A DNA stretch of 64,000 bases from Rhabditoides inermis (GCA_963966185.1 CAWZYM010000217.1:782501-846500), one strand, 5' to 3'; numbered from the stretch's first letter, positions 26,990-42,224 are shown. Made by a program: numbers and translations. The notes: generated by a model not told the origin, from the sequence alone.

Positions 26990-29900
26990 GACGACCTGTG
27001 ATATTCTGAGAAAAATATACTGAACCGAGTGCGTTCTAGCCTCTTAACTGATAGATGGAAGATAATGGACTGCTTTTCAATTGTGAACGTCAAGTTTCAT
27101 ATACTATGCGATATTCGATTAGCAATTTGCATAAGAGTGGTGACGACCTGTGATATTCTGAGAAAAATATACTGAACCGAGTGCGTTCTAGCCTCTTAAC
27201 TGATAGATGGAAGATAATGGACTGCTTATCATTTGTGAACGTCAAGTTTCATATACTATGCGATATTCGATTAGCAATTTGCATAACAGTGGTGACGACC
27301 TGTGATATTCTGAGAAAAATATACTGAACCGAGTGCGTTCTAGCCTCTTAACTGATAGATGGAAGATAATGGACCGCTTATCATTTGTGAACGTCAAGTT
27401 TCATATACTATGCGATATTCGATTAGCAATTTGCATAAGAGTGGTGACGACCTGTGATATTCTGAGAAAAATATACTGAACCGAGTGCGTTCTAGCCTCT
27501 TAACTGATAGATGGAAGATAATGGACTGCTTATCAATTGTGAACGTCAAGTTTCATATACTATGCGATATTCGATAAGCAATTTGCATAAGAGTGGTGAC
27601 GACCTGTGATATTCTGAGAAAAATATACTGAACCGAGTGCGTTTTAGCCTCTTAACTGATAGATGGAAGATAATGGACCGCTTATCATTTGTGAACGTCA
27701 AGTTTCATATAATATGCGATATTCGATTAGCAATTTGCATAAGAGTGGTGACGACCTGTGATATTCTGAGAAAAATATACTGAACCGAGTGCGTTCTAGC
27801 CTCTTAACTGATAGATGGAAGATAATGGACCGCTTATCATTTGTGAACGTCAAGTTTCATATACTATGCGATATTCGATTAGCAATTTGCATAAGAGTGG
27901 TGACGACCTGTGATATTCTGAGAAAAATATACTGAACCGAGTGCGTTCTAGCCTCTTAACTGATAGATGGAAGATAATGGACCGCTTATCATTTGTGAAC
28001 GTCAAGTTTCATATACTATGCGATATTCGATTAGCAATTTGCATAAGAGTGGTGACGACCTGTGATATTCTGAGAAAAATATACTGAACCGAGTGCGTTC
28101 TAGCCTCTTAACTGATAGATGGAAGATAATGGACCGCTTATCATTTGTGAACGTCAAGTTTCATATACTATGCGATATTCGATTAGCAATTTGCATAAGA
28201 GTGGTGACGACCTGTGATATTCTGAGAAAAATATACTGAACCGAGTGCGTTCTAGCCTCTTAACTGATAGATGGAAGATAATGGACCGCTTATCATTTGT
28301 GAACGTCAAGTTTCATATACTATGCGATATTCGATTAGCAATTTGCATAAGAGTGGTGACGACCTGTGATATTCTGAGAAAAATATACTGAACCGAGTGC
28401 GTTCTAGCCTCTTAACTGATAGATGGAAGATAATGGACTGCTTATCAATTGTGAACGTCAAGTTTCATATACTATGCGATATTCGATTAGCAATTTGCAT
28501 AAGAGTGGTGACGACCTGTGATATTCTGAGAAAAATATACTGAACCGAGTGCGTTCTAGCCTCTTAACTGATAGATGGAAGATAATGGACTGCTTATCAT
28601 TTGTGAACGTCAAGTTTCATATACTATGCGATATTCGATTAGCAATTTGCATAAGAGTGGTGACGACCTGTGATATTCTGAAAAAAATATACTGAACCGA
28701 GTGCGTTTTAGCCTCTTAACTGATAGATGGAAGATAATGGACCGCTTATCATTTGTGAACGTCAAGTTTCATATACTATGCGATATTCGATTAGCAATTT
28801 GCATAAGAGTGGTGACGACCTGTGATATTCTGAGAAAAATATACTGAACCGAGTGCGTTCTAGCCTCTTAACTGATAGATGGAAGATAATGGACCGCTTA
28901 TCATTTGTGAACGTCAAGTTTCATATACTATGCGATATTCGATTAGCAATTTGCATAAGAGTGGTGACGACCTGTGATATTCTGAGAAAAATATACTGAA
29001 CCGAGTGCGTTCTAGCCTCTTAACTGATAGATGGAAGATAATGGACTGCTTATCAATTGTGAACGTCAAGTTTCATATACTATGCGATATTCGATTAGCA
29101 ATTTGCATAAGAGTGGTGACGACCTGTGATATTCTGAGAAAAATATACTGAACCGAGTGCGTTTTAGCCTCTTAACTGATAGATGGAAGATAATGGACCG
29201 CTTATCATTTGTGAAGGTCAAGTTTCATATTTTATGCGATATTCGATTAGCAATTTGCATAAGAGTGGTGACGATCTGTGATATTCTGAGAAAAATATAC
29301 TGAACCGAGTGCGTTTTAGCCTCTTAACTGATAGATGGAAGATAATGGACCGCTTATCATTTGTGAAGGTCAAGTTTCATATACTATGCGATATTCGATT
29401 AGCAATTTGCATAAGAGTGGTGACGACCTGTGATATTCTGAGAAAAATATACTGAACCGAGTGCGTTCTAGCCTCTTAACTGATAGATGGAAGATAATGG
29501 ACCGCTTATCATTTATGAACGTCAAGTTTCATATACTATGCGATATTCGATTAGCAATTTGCATAAGAGTGGTGACGACCTGTGATATTCTGAGAAAAAT
29601 ATACTGAACCGAGTGCGTTCTAGCCTCTTAACTGATAGATGGAAGATAATGGACTGCTTATCAATTGTGAACGTCAAGTTTCATATACTATGCGATATTC
29701 GATTAGCAATTTGCATAAGAGTGGTGACGACCTGTGATATTCTGAGAAAAATATACTGAACCGAGTGCGTTTTAGCCTCTTAACTGATAGATGGAAGATA
29801 ATGGACCGCTTATCATTTGTGAAGGTCAAGTTTCATATACTATGCGATATTCGATTAGCAATTTGCATAAGAGTGGTGACGACCTGTGATATTCTGAGAA

Positions 29901-32900
29901 AAATATACTGAACCGAGTGCGTTCTAGCCTCTTAACTGATAGATGGAAGATAATGGACTGCTTATCAATTGTGAACGTCAAGTTTCATATACTATGCGAT
30001 ATTCGATTAGCAATTTGCATAAGAGTGGTGACGACCTGTGATATTCTGAGAAAAATATACTGAACCGAGTGCGTTCTAGCCTCTTAACTGATAGATGGAA
30101 GATAATGGACCGCTTATCATTTGTGAACGTCAAGTTTCATATAATATGCGATATTCGATTAGCAATTTGCATATTAGTGGTGACGACCTGTGATATTCTG
30201 AGAAAAATATACTGAACCGAGTGCGTTCTAGCCTCTTAACTGATAGATGGAAGATAATGGACCGCTTATCATTTGTGAACGTCAAGTTTCATATACTATG
30301 CGATATTCGATTAGCAATTTGCATAAGAGTGGTGACGACCTGTGATATTCTGAGAAAAATATACTGAACCGAGTGCGTTCTAGCCTCTTAACTGATAGAT
30401 GGAAGATAATGGACCGCTTATCATTTGTGAACGTCAAGTTTCATATACTATGCGATATTCGATTAGCAATTTGCATAAGAGTGGTGACGACCTGTGATAT
30501 TCTGAGAAAAATATACTGAACCGAGTGCGTTCTAGCCTCTTAACTGATAGATGGAAGATAATGGACTGCTTATCATTTGTGAACGTCAAGTTTCATATTT
30601 TATGCGATATTCGATTAGCAATTTGCATAAGAGTGGTGACGACCTGTGATGTTCTGAGAAAAATATACTGAACCGAGTGCGTTCTAGCCTCTTAACTGAT
30701 AGATGGAAGATAATGGACTGCTTATCATTTGTGAACGTCAAGTTTCATATTTTATGCGATATTCGATTAGCAATTTGCATAAGAGTGGTGACGACCTGTG
30801 ATATTCTGAGAAAAATATACTGAACCGAGTGCGTTCTAGCCTCTTAACTGATAGATGGAAGATAATGGACCGCTTATCATTTGTGAACGTCAAGTTTCAT
30901 ATACTATGCGATATTCGATTAGCAATTTGCATAAGAGTGGTGACGACCTGTGATATTCTGAGAAAAATATACTGAACCGAGTGCGTTCTAGCCTCTTAAC
31001 TGATAGATGGAAGATAATGGACCGCTTATCATTTGTGAACGTCAAGTTTCATATAATATGCGATATTCGATTAGCAATTTGCATATTAGTGGTGACGACC
31101 TGTGATATTCTGAGAAAAATATACTGAACCGAGTGCGTTCTAGCCTCTTAACTGATAGATGGAAGATAATGGACCGCTTATCATTTGTGAACGTCAAGTT
31201 TCATATACTATGCGATATTCGATTAGCAATTTGCATAAGAGTGGTGACGACCTGTGATATTCTGAGAAAAATATACTGAACCGAGTGCGTTCTAGCCTCT
31301 TAACTGATAGATGGAAGATAATGGACTGCTTATCAATTGTGAACGTCAAGTTTCATATACTATGCGATATTCGATTAGCAATTTGCATAAGAGTGGTGAC
31401 GACCTGTGATATTCTGAGAAAAATATACTGAACCGAGTGCGTTCTAGCCTCTTAACTGATAGATGGAAGATAATGGACTGCTTATCAATTGTGAACGTCA
31501 AGTTTCATATACTATGCGATATTCGATTAGCAATTTGCATAAGAGTGGTGTTTCATATACTATGCGATATTCGATTAGCAATTTGCATAAGAGTGGTGAC
31601 GACCTGTGATATTCTGAGAAAAATATACTGAACCGAGTGCGTTCTAGCCTCTTAACTGATAGATGGAAGATAATGGACTGCTTATCAATTGTGAACGTCA
31701 AGTTTCATATACTATGCGATATTCGATTAGCAATTTGCATAAGAGTGGTGACGACCTGTGATATTCTGAGAAAAATATACTGAACCGAGTGCGTTTTAGC
31801 CTCTTAACTGATAGATGGAAGATAATGGACCGCTTATCATTTGTGAAGGTCAAGTTTCATATTTTATGCGATATTCGATTAGCAATTTGCATAAGAGTGG
31901 TGACGATCTGTGATATTCTGAGAAAAATATACTGAACCGAGTGCGTTTTAGCCTCTTAACTGATAGATGGAAGATAATGGACCGCTTATCATTTATGAAC
32001 GTCAAGTTTCATATACTATGCGATATTCGATTAGCAATTTGCATAAGAGTGGTGACGACCTGTGATATTCTGAGAAAAATATACTGAACCGAGTGCGTTC
32101 TAGCCTCTTAACTGATAGATGGAAGATAATGGACTGCTTATCAATTGTGAACGTCAAGTTTCATATACTATGCGATATTCGATTAGCAATTTGCATAAGA
32201 GTGGTGACGACCTGTGATATTCTGAGAAAAATATACTGAACCGAGTGCGTTTTAGCCTCTTAACTGATAGATGGAAGATAATGGACCGCTTATCATTTGT
32301 GAAGGTCAAGTTTCATATACTATGCGATATTCGATTAGCAATTTGCATAAGAGTGGTGACGACCTGTGATATTCTGAGAAAAATATACTGAACCGAGTGC
32401 GTTCTAGCCTCTTAACTGATAGATGGAAGATAATGGACTGCTTATCAATTGTGAACGTCAAGTTTCATATACTATGCGATATTCGATTAGCAATTTGCAT
32501 AAGAGTGGTGACGACCTGTGATATTCTGAGAAAATATACTGAACCGAGTGCGTTCTAGCCTCTTAACTGATAGATGGAAGATAATGGACCGCTTATCATT
32601 TGTGAACGTCAAGTTTCATATAATATGCGATATTCGATTAGCAATTTGCATATTAGTGGTGACGACCTGTGATATTCTGAGAAAAATATACTGAACCGAG
32701 TGCGTTCTAGCCTCTTAACTGATAGATGGAAGATAATGGACCGCTTATCATTTGTGAACGTCAAGTTTCATATACTATGCGATATTCGATTAGCAATTTG
32801 CATAAGAGTGGTGACGACCTGTGATATTCTGAGAAAAATATACTGAACCGAGTGCGTTCTAGCCTCTTAACTGATAGATGGAAGATAATGGACCGCTTAT

Positions 32901-34685
32901 CATTTGTGAACGTCAAGTTTCATATACTATGCGATATTCGATTAGCAATTTGCATAAGAGTGGTGACGACCTGTGATATTCTGAGAAAAATATACTGAAC
33001 CGAGTGCGTTCTAGCCTCTTAACTGATAGATGGAAGATAATGGACTGCTTATCATTTGTGAACGTCAAGTTTCATATTTTATGCGATATTCGATTAGCAA
33101 TTTGCATAAGAGTGGTGACGACCTGTGATGTTCTGAGAAAAATATACTGAACCGAGTGCGTTCTAGCCTCTTAACTGATAGATGGAAGATAATGGACTGC
33201 TTATCATTTTGTGAACGTCAAGTTTCATATTTTATGCGATATTCGATTAGCAATTTGCATAAGAGTGGTGACGACCTGTGATATTCTGAGAAAAATATAC
33301 TGAACCGAGTGCGTTCTAGCCTCTTAACTGATAGATGGAAGATAATGGACCGCTTATCATTTGTGAACGTCAAGTTTCATATACTATGCGATATTCGATT
33401 AGCAATTTGCATAAGAGTGGTGACGACCTGTGATATTCTGAGAAAAATATACTGAACCGAGTGCGTTCTAGCCTCTTAACTGATAGATGGAAGATAATGG
33501 ACCGCTTATCATTTGTGAACGTCAAGTTTCATATAATATGCGATATTCGATTAGCAATTTGCATATTAGTGGTGACGACCTGTGATATTCTGAGAAAAAT
33601 ATACTGAACCGAGTGCGTTCTAGCCTCTTAACTGATAGATGGAAGATAATGGACCGCTTATCATTTGTGAACGTCAAGTTTCATATACTATGCGATATTC
33701 GATTAGCAATTTGCATAAGAGTGGTGACGACCTGTGATATTCTGAGAAAAATATACTGAACCGAGTGCGTTCTAGCCTCTTAACTGATAGATGAAGATAA
33801 TGGACTGCTTATCAATTGTGAACGTCAAGTTTCATATACTATGCGATATTCGATTAGCAATTTGCATAAGAGTGGTGACGACCTGTGATATTCTGAGAAA
33901 AATATACTGAACCGAGTGCGTTCTAGCCTCTTAACTGATAGATGGAAGATAATGGACTGCTTATCAATTGTGAACGTCAAGTTTCATTATACTATGCGAT
34001 ATTCGATTAGCAATTTGCATAAGAGTGGTGTTTCATATACTATGCGATATTCGATTAGCAATTTGCATAAGAGTGGTGACGACCTGTGATATTCTGAGAA
34101 AAATATACTGAACCGAGTGCGTTCTAGCCTCTTAACTGATAGATGGAAGATAATGGACCGCTTATCATTTGTGAACGTCAAGTTTCATATAATATGCGAT
34201 ATTCGATTAGCAATTTGCATATTAGTGGTGACGACCTGTGATATTCTGAGAAAAATATACTGAACCGAGTGCGTTCTAGCCTCTTAACTGATAGATGGAA
34301 GATAATGGACCGCTTATCATTTGTGAACGTCAAGTTTCATATACTATGCGATATTCGATTAGCAATTTGCATAAGAGTGGTGACGACCTGTGATATTCTG
34401 AGAAAAATATACTGAACCGAGTGCGTTCTAGCCTCTTAACTGATAGATGGAAGATAATGGACCGCTTATCATTTGTGAACGTCAAGTTTCATATACTATG
34501 CGATATTCGATTAGCAATTTGCATAAGAGTGGTGACGACCTGTGATATTCTGAGAAAAATATACTGAACCGAGTGCGTTCTAGCCTCTTAACTGATAGAT
34601 GGAAGATAATGGACCGCTTATCATTTGTGAACGTCAAGTTTCATATACTATGCGATATTCGATTAGCAATTTGCATAAGAGTGGT

Positions 34686-36877
34686 GACGACCTGTGATAT
34701 TCTGAGAAAAATATACTGAACCGAGTGCGTTCTAGCCTCTTAACTGATAGATGGAAGATAATGGACTGCTTATCAATTGTGAACGTCAAGTTTCATATAC
34801 TATGCGATATTCGATTAGCAATTTGCATAAGAGTGGTGTTTCATATACTATGCGATATTCGATTAGCAATTTGCATAAGAGTGGTGACGACCTGTGATAT
34901 TCTGAGAAAAATATACTGAACCGAGTGCGTTCTAGCCTCTTAACTGATAGATGGAAGATAATGGACCGCTTATCATTTGTGAACGTCAAGTTTCATATAA
35001 TATGCGATATTCGATTAGCAATTTGCATATTAGTGGTGACGACCTGTGATATTCTGAGAAAAATATACTGAACCGAGTGCGTTCTAGCCTCTTAACTGAT
35101 AGATGGAAGATAATGGACCGCTTATCATTTGTGAACGTCAAGTTTCATATACTATGCGATATTCGATTAGCAATTTGCATAAGAGTGGTGACGACCTGTG
35201 ATATTCTGAGAAAAATATACTGAACCGAGTGCGTTCTAGCCTCTTAACTGATAGATGGAAGATAATGGACCGCTTATCATTGCTAATCGAATATCGCATA
35301 GTATATGAAACTTGACGGAAGATAATGGACCGCTTATCATTTGTGAACGTCAAGTTTCATATACTATGCGATATTCGATTAGCAATTTGCATAAGAGTGG
35401 TGACGACCTGTGATATTCTGAGAAAAATATACTGAACCGAGTGCGTTCTAGCCTCTTAACTGATAGATGGAAGATAATGGACCGCTTATCATTTGTGAAC
35501 GTCAAGTTTCATATAATATGCGATATTCGATTAGCAATTTGCATATTAGTGGTGACGACCTGTGATATTCTGAGAAAAATATACTGAACCGAGTGCGTTC
35601 TAGCCTCTTAACTGATAGATGGAAGATAATGGACCGCTTATCATTTGTGAACGTCAAGTTTCATATACTATGCGATATTCGATTAGCAATTTGCATAAGA
35701 GTGGTGACGACCTGTGATATTCTGAGAAAAATATACTGAACCGAGTGCGTTCTAGCCTCTTAACTGATAGATGGAAGATAATGGACTGCTTATCAATTGT
35801 GAACGTCAAGTTTCATATACTATGCGATATTCGATTAGCAATTTGCATAAGAGTGGTGACGACCTGTGATATTCTGAGAAAAATATACTGAACCGAGTGC
35901 GTTCTAGCCTCTTAACTGATAGATGGAAGATAATGGACTGCTTATCAATTGTGAACGTCAAGTTTCATATACTATGCGATATTCGATTAGCAATTTGCAT
36001 AAGAGTGGTGACGACCTGTGATATTCTGAGAAAAATATACTGAACCGAGTGCGTTTTAGCCTCTTAACTGATAGATGGAAGATAATGGACCGCTTATCAT
36101 TTGTGAACGTCAAGTTTCATATACTATGCGATATTCGATTAGCAATTTGCTTAAGAGTGGTGACGACCTGTGATATTCTGAGAAAAATATACTGAACCGA
36201 GTGCGTTCTAGCCTCTTAACTGATAGATGGAAGATAATGGACTGCTTATCAATTGTGAACGTCAAGTTTCATATACTATGCGATATTCGATTAGCAATTT
36301 GCATAAGAGTGGTGTTTCATATACTATGCGATATTCGATTAGCAATTTGCATAAGAGTGGTGACGACCTGTGATATTCTGAGAAAAATATACTGAACCGA
36401 GTGCGTTCTAGCCTCTTAACTGATAGATGGAAGATAATGGACCGCTTATCATTTGTGAACGTCAAGTTTCATATAATATGCGATATTCGATTAGCAATTT
36501 GCATATTAGTGGTGACGACCTGTGATATTCTGAGAAAAATATACTGAACCGAGTGCGTTCTAGCCTCTTAACTGATAGATGGAAGATAATGGACCGCTTA
36601 TCATTTGTGAACGTCAAGTTTCATATACTATGCGATATTCGATTAGCAATTTGCATAAGAGTGGTGACGACCTGTGATATTCTGAGAAAAATATACTGAA
36701 CCGAGTGCGTTCTAGCCTCTTAACTGATAGATGGAAGATAATGGACCGCTTATCATTGCTAATCGAATATCGCATAGTATATGAAACTTGACGGAAGATA
36801 ATGGACCGCTTATCATTTGTGAACGTCAAGTTTCATATACTATGCGATATTCGATTAGCAATTTGCTTAAGAGTGGT
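34686..36877 (+). repeat. 2,192-bp composite higher-order block, copy 2
   Basis: Same order as at 24798: quartet 34686-35401, five ordinary monomers, quartet 36162-36877. It lies 9,888 bp downstream of copy 1. The inverted 37-bp pieces start near 35280 and 36756. The right flank has GCTTAAGAG where the first copy has GCATAAGAG, so the three copies can be told apart. Confidence 0.9.
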
Positions 36878-37543
36878 GACGACCTGTGATATTCTGAGAA
36901 AAATATACTGAACCGAGTGCGTTCTAGCCTCTTAACTGATAGATGGAAGATAATGGACCGCTTATCATTTGTGAACGTCAAGTTTCATATACTATGCGAT
37001 ATTCGATTAGCAATTTGCATAAGAGTGGTGACGACCTGTGATATTCTGAGAAAAATATACTGAACCGAGTGCGTTCTAGCCTCTTAACTGATAGATGGAA
37101 GATAATGGACCGCTTATCATTTGTGAACGTCAAGTTTCATATACTATGCGATATTCGATTAGCAATTTGCATAAGAGTGGTGACGACCTGTGATATTCTG
37201 AGAAAAATATACTGAACCGAGTGCGTTCTAGCCTCTTAACTGATAGATGGAAGATAATGGACTGCTTATCAATTGTGAACGTCAAGTTTCATATACTATG
37301 CGATATTCGATTAGCAATTTGCATAAGAGTGGTGACGACCTGTGATATTCTGAGAAAAATATACTGAACCGAGTGCGTTCTAGCCTCTTAACTGATAGAT
37401 GGAAGATAATGGACTGCTTATCATTTGTGAACGTCAAGTTTCATATACTATGCGATATTCGATTAGCAATTTGCATAACAGTGGTGACGACCTGTGATAT
37501 TCTGAGAAAAATATACTGAACCGAGTGCGTTCTAGCCTCTTAA

Positions 37544-37672
37544 GGTTCAGTATATTTTTCTCAGAATATCACAGGTCGTCACCACTCTTATGCAAATTGC
37601 TAATCGAATATCGCATAGTATATGAAACTTGACGTTCACAATTGATAAGCAGTCCATTATCTTCCATCTATC
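37544..37672 (-). repeat. 129-bp inverted monomer fragment
   Basis: After CTAGCCTCTTAA the array switches to the reverse complement of most of one monomer, from GGTTCAGTATATT to CCATCTATC. It then resumes in + orientation at ATCAATTGTG. The distance between flanking GACGAC starts is 253 bp (37486 to 37739), equal to 58 bp of normal monomer, 129 bp inverted and 66 bp of normal monomer. 28 bp of the normal monomer are missing. It is the only near-full-length inverted unit seen in the window. Confidence 0.95.
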
Positions 37673-40600
37673 ATCAATTGTGAACGTCAAGTTTCATATA
37701 CTATGCAATATTCGATTAGCAATTTGCATAAGAGTGGTGACGACCTGTGATATTCTGAGAAAAATATACTGAACCGAGTGCGTTTTAGCCTCTTAACTGA
37801 TAGATGGAAGATAATGGACCGCTTATCATTTGTGAAGGTCAAGTTTCATATACTATGCGATATTCGATTAGCAATTTGCATAAGAGTGGTGACGACCTGT
37901 GATATTCTGAGAAAAATATACTGAACCGAGTGCGTTCTAGCCTCTTAACTGATAGATGGAAGATAATGGACCGCTTATCATTTGTGAACGTCAAGTTTCA
38001 TATACTATGCGATATTCGATTAGCAATTTGCATAAGAGTGGTGACGACCTGTGATATTCTGAGAAAAATATACTGAACCGAGTGCGTTCTAGCCTCTTAA
38101 CTGATAGATGGAAGATAATGGACTGCTTATCAATTGTGAACGTCAAGTTTCATATACTATGCGATATTCGATAAGCAATTTGCATAAGAGTGGTGACGAC
38201 CTGTGATATTCTGAGAAAAATATACTGAACCGAGTGCGTTTTAGCCTCTTAACTGATAGATGGAAGATAATGGACCGCTTATCATTTGTGAACGTCAAGT
38301 TTCATATAATATGCGATATTCGATTAGCAATTTGCATAAGAGTGGTGACGACCTGTGATATTCTGAGAAAAATATACTGAACCGAGTGCGTTCTAGCCTC
38401 TTAACTGATAGATGGAAGATAATGGACCGCTTATCATTTGTGAACGTCAAGTTTCATATACTATGCGATATTCGATTAGCAATTTGCATAAGAGTGGTGA
38501 CGACCTGTGATATTCTGAGAAAAATATACTGAACCGAGTGCGTTCTAGCCTCTTAACTGATAGATGGAAGATAAGGGACCGCTTATCATTTGTGAACGTC
38601 AAGTTTCATATACTATGCGATATTCGATTAGCAATTTGCATAAGAGTGGTGACGACCTGTGATATTCTGAGAAAAATATACTGAACCGAGTGCGTTCTAG
38701 CCTCTTAACTGATAGATGGAAGATAATGGACCGCTTATCATTTGTGAACGTCAAGTTTCATATACTATGCGATATTCGATTAGCAATTTGCATAAGAGTG
38801 GTGACGACCTATGATATTCTGAGAAAAATATACTGAACCGAGTGCGTTCTAGCCTCTTAACTGATAGATGGAAGATAATGGACCGCTTATCATTTGTGAA
38901 CGTCAAGTTTCATATACTATGCGATATTCGATTAGCAATTTGCATAAGAGTGGTGACGACCTGTGATATTCTGAGAAAAATATACTGAACCGAGTGCGTT
39001 CTAGCCTCTTAACTGATAGATGGAAGATAATGGACTGCTTATCAATTGTGAACGTCAAGTTTCATATACTATGCGATATTCGATTAGCAATTTGCATAAG
39101 AGTGGTGACGACCTGTGATATTCTGAGAAAAATATACTGAACCGAGTGCGTTCTAGCCTCTTAACTGATAGATGGAAGATAATGGACTGCTTATCATTTG
39201 TGAACGTCAAGTTTCATATACTATGCGATATTCGATTAGCAATTTGCATAAGAGTGGTGACGACCTGTGATATTCTGAAAAAAATATACTGAACCGAGTG
39301 CGTTTTAGCCTCTTAACTGATAGATGGAAGATAATGGACCGCTTATCATTTGTGAACGTCAAGTTTCATATACTATGCGATATTCGATTAGCAATTTGCA
39401 TAAGAGTGGTGACGACCTGTGATATTCTGAGAAAAATATACTGAACCGAGTGCGTTCTAGCCTCTTAACTGATAGATGGAAGATAATGGACCGCTTATCA
39501 TTTGTGAACGTCAAGTTTCATATACTATGCGATATTCGATTAGCAATTTGCATAAGAGTGGTGACGACCTGTGATATTCTGAGAAAAATATACTGAACCG
39601 AGTGCGTTTTAGCCTCTTAACTGATAGATGGAAGATAATGGACCGCTTATCATTTGTGAAGGTCAAGTTTCATATTTTATGCGATATTCGATTAGCAATT
39701 TGCATAAGAGTGGTGACGATCTGTGATATTCTGAGAAAAATATACTGAACCGAGTGCGTTTTAGCCTCTTAACTGATAGATGGAAGATAATGGACCGCTT
39801 ATCATTTGTGAAGGTCAAGTTTCATATACTATGCGATATTCGATTAGCAATTTGCATAAGAGTGGTGACGATCTGTGATATTCTGAGAAAAATATACTGA
39901 ACCGAGTGCGTTTTAGCCTCTTAACTGATAGATGGAAGATAATGGACCGCTTATCATTTGTGAACGTCAAGTTTCATATACTATGCGATACTCGATTAGC
40001 AATTTGCATAAGAGTGGTGACGACCTGTGATATTCTGAGAAAAGTATACTGAACCGAGTGCGTTCTAGCCTCTTAACTGATAGATGGAAGATAATGGACC
40101 GCTTATCATTTGTGAACGTCAAGTTTCATATAATATGCGATATTCGATTAGCAATTTGCATATTAGTGGTGACGACCTGTGATATTCTGAGAAAAATATA
40201 CTGAACCGAGTGCGTTCTAGCCTCTTAACTGATAGATGGAAGATAATGGACCGCTTATCATTTATGAACGTCAAGTTTCATATACTATGCGATATTCGAT
40301 TAGCAATTTGCATAAGAGTGGTGACGAGCTGTGATATTCTGAGAAAAATATACTGAACCGAGTGCGTTCTAGCCTCTTAACTGATAGATGGAAGATAATG
40401 GACTGCTTATCAATTGTGAACGTCAAGTTTCATATACTATGCGATATTCGATTAGCAATTTGCATAAGAGTGGTGACGACCTGTGATATTCTGAGAAAAA
40501 TATACTGAACCGAGTGCGTTTTAGCCTCTTAACTGATAGATGGAAGATAATGGACCGCTTATCATTTGTGAAGGTCAAGTTTCATATACTATGCGATATT

Positions 40601-42200
40601 CGATTAGCAATTTGCATAAGAGTGGTGACGACCTGTGATATTCTGAGAAAAATATACTGAACCGAGTGCGTTCTAGCCTCTTAACTGATAGATGGAAGAT
40701 AATGGACTGCTTATCAATTGTGAACGTCAAGTTTCATATACTATGCGATATTCGATTAGCAATTTGCATAAGAGTGGTGACGACCTGTGATATTCTGAGA
40801 AAAATATACTGAACCGAGTGCGTTCTAGCCTCTTAACTGATAGATGGAAGATAATGGACCGCTTATCATTTGTGAACGTCAAGTTTCATATAATATGCGA
40901 TATTCGATTAGCAATTTGCATATTAGTGGTGACGACCTGTGATATTCTGAGAAAAATATACTGAACCGAGTGCGTTCTAGCCTCTTAACTGATAGATGGA
41001 AGATAATGGACCGCTTATCATTTGTGAACGTCAAGTTTCATATACTATGCGATATTCGATTAGCAATTTGCATAAGAGTGGTGACGACCTGTGATATTCT
41101 GAGAAAAATATACTGAACCGAGTGCGTTCTAGCCTCTTAACTGATAGATGGAAGATAATGGACCGCTTATCATTTGTGAACGTCAAGTTTCATATACTAT
41201 GCGATATTCGATTAGCAATTTGCATAAGAGTGGTGACGACCTGTGATATTCTGAGAAAAATATACTGAACCGAGTGCGTTCTAGCCTCTTAACTGATAGA
41301 TGGAAGATAATGGACTGCTTATCATTTGTGAACGTCAAGTTTCATATTTTATGCGATATTCGATTAGCAATTTGCATAAGAGTGGTGACGACCTGTGATG
41401 TTCTGAGAAAAATATACTGAACCGAGTGCGTTCTAGCCTCTTAACTGATAGATGGAAGATAATGGACTGCTTATCATTTGTGAACGTCAAGTTTCATATT
41501 TTATGCGATATTCGATTAGCAATTTGCATAAGAGTGGTGACGACCTGTGATATTCTGAGAAAAATATACTGAACCGAGTGCGTTCTAGCCTCTTAACTGA
41601 TAGATGGAAGATAATGGACCGCTTATCATTTGTGAACGTCAAGTTTCATATACTATGCGATATTCGATTAGCAATTTGCATAAGAGTGGTGACGACCTGT
41701 GATATTCTGAGAAAAATATACTGAACCGAGTGCGTTCTAGCCTCTTAACTGATAGATGGAAGATAATGGACCGCTTATCATTTGTGAACGTCAAGTTTCA
41801 TATAATATGCGATATTCGATTAGCAATTTGCATATTAGTGGTGACGACCTGTGATATTCTGAGAAAAATATACTGAACCGAGTGCGTTCTAGCCTCTTAA
41901 CTGATAGATGGAAGATAATGGACCGCTTATCATTTGTGAACGTCAAGTTTCATATACTATGCGATATTCGATTAGCAATTTGCATAAGAGTGGTGACGAC
42001 CTGTGATATTCTGAGAAAAATATACTGAACCGAGTGCGTTCTAGCCTCTTAACTGATAGATGGAAGATAATGGACTGCTTATCAATTGTGAACGTCAAGT
42101 TTCATATACTATGCGATATTCGATTAGCAATTTGCATAAGAGTGGTGACGACCTGTGATATTCTGAGAAAAATATACTGAACCGAGTGCGTTCTAGCCTC

Positions 42201-42204
42201 TTAA
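42201..42204. repeat. TTAA target-site duplication, left
   Basis: The TTAA belongs to the satellite string CCTCTTAACTG and is repeated at 43590-43593 on the far side of the insertion. GACGACC starts flanking the insertion are 1,589 bp apart. Subtracting 1,389 bp (element plus one TTAA) leaves exactly 200 bp, the length of the long monomer. Confidence 0.93.
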
Positions 42205-42224
42205 AGTACGTGTAAACAGAGATT
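42205..42224 (+). repeat. Imperfect terminal inverted repeat, left
   Basis: AGTACGTGTAAACAGAGATT matches the reverse complement of 43570-43589 at 16 of 20 positions. The best-conserved core is TAAACA followed by AGATT. Confidence 0.65.

Larger units (their letters stand above)
1..42204 (+). repeat. 152-bp satellite array, first and largest block
   Basis: Head-to-tail array with a 152-bp period: the string GACGACCTGTGAT recurs at 1, 153, 305 and so on. A full consensus monomer counted by hand is 152 bp with 58 G+C (38 %) and seven CpGs. Most copies differ at only a few diagnostic sites. These are GGACC/GGACT, CATTTG/CAATTG, GAACGTC/GAAGGTC, TACTATG/TAATATG/TTTTATG, and GCATAAGAG/GCATATTAG/GCTTAAGAG/GCATAACAG. 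The variants are linked into subtypes rather than scattered. Positions 1 to about 17200 carry subtypes hardly seen later (GATGTTCTG with CGTCAGG, AACAATTG, CTCTTCATT). Short-deletion monomers also occur, for example near 1856, 6721, 10594 and 10733. 152 is not a multiple of three, and every frame hits stops within one or two monomers, so it is not a coding repeat. The block ends at TTAA (42201-42204), where a transposon is inserted. Confidence 0.98.

Noticed and set aside
1..42204. CRISPR array
   Set aside because: The repeats are 152 bp and contiguous with no unique spacers, and no cas-like genes are present. This is a satellite.
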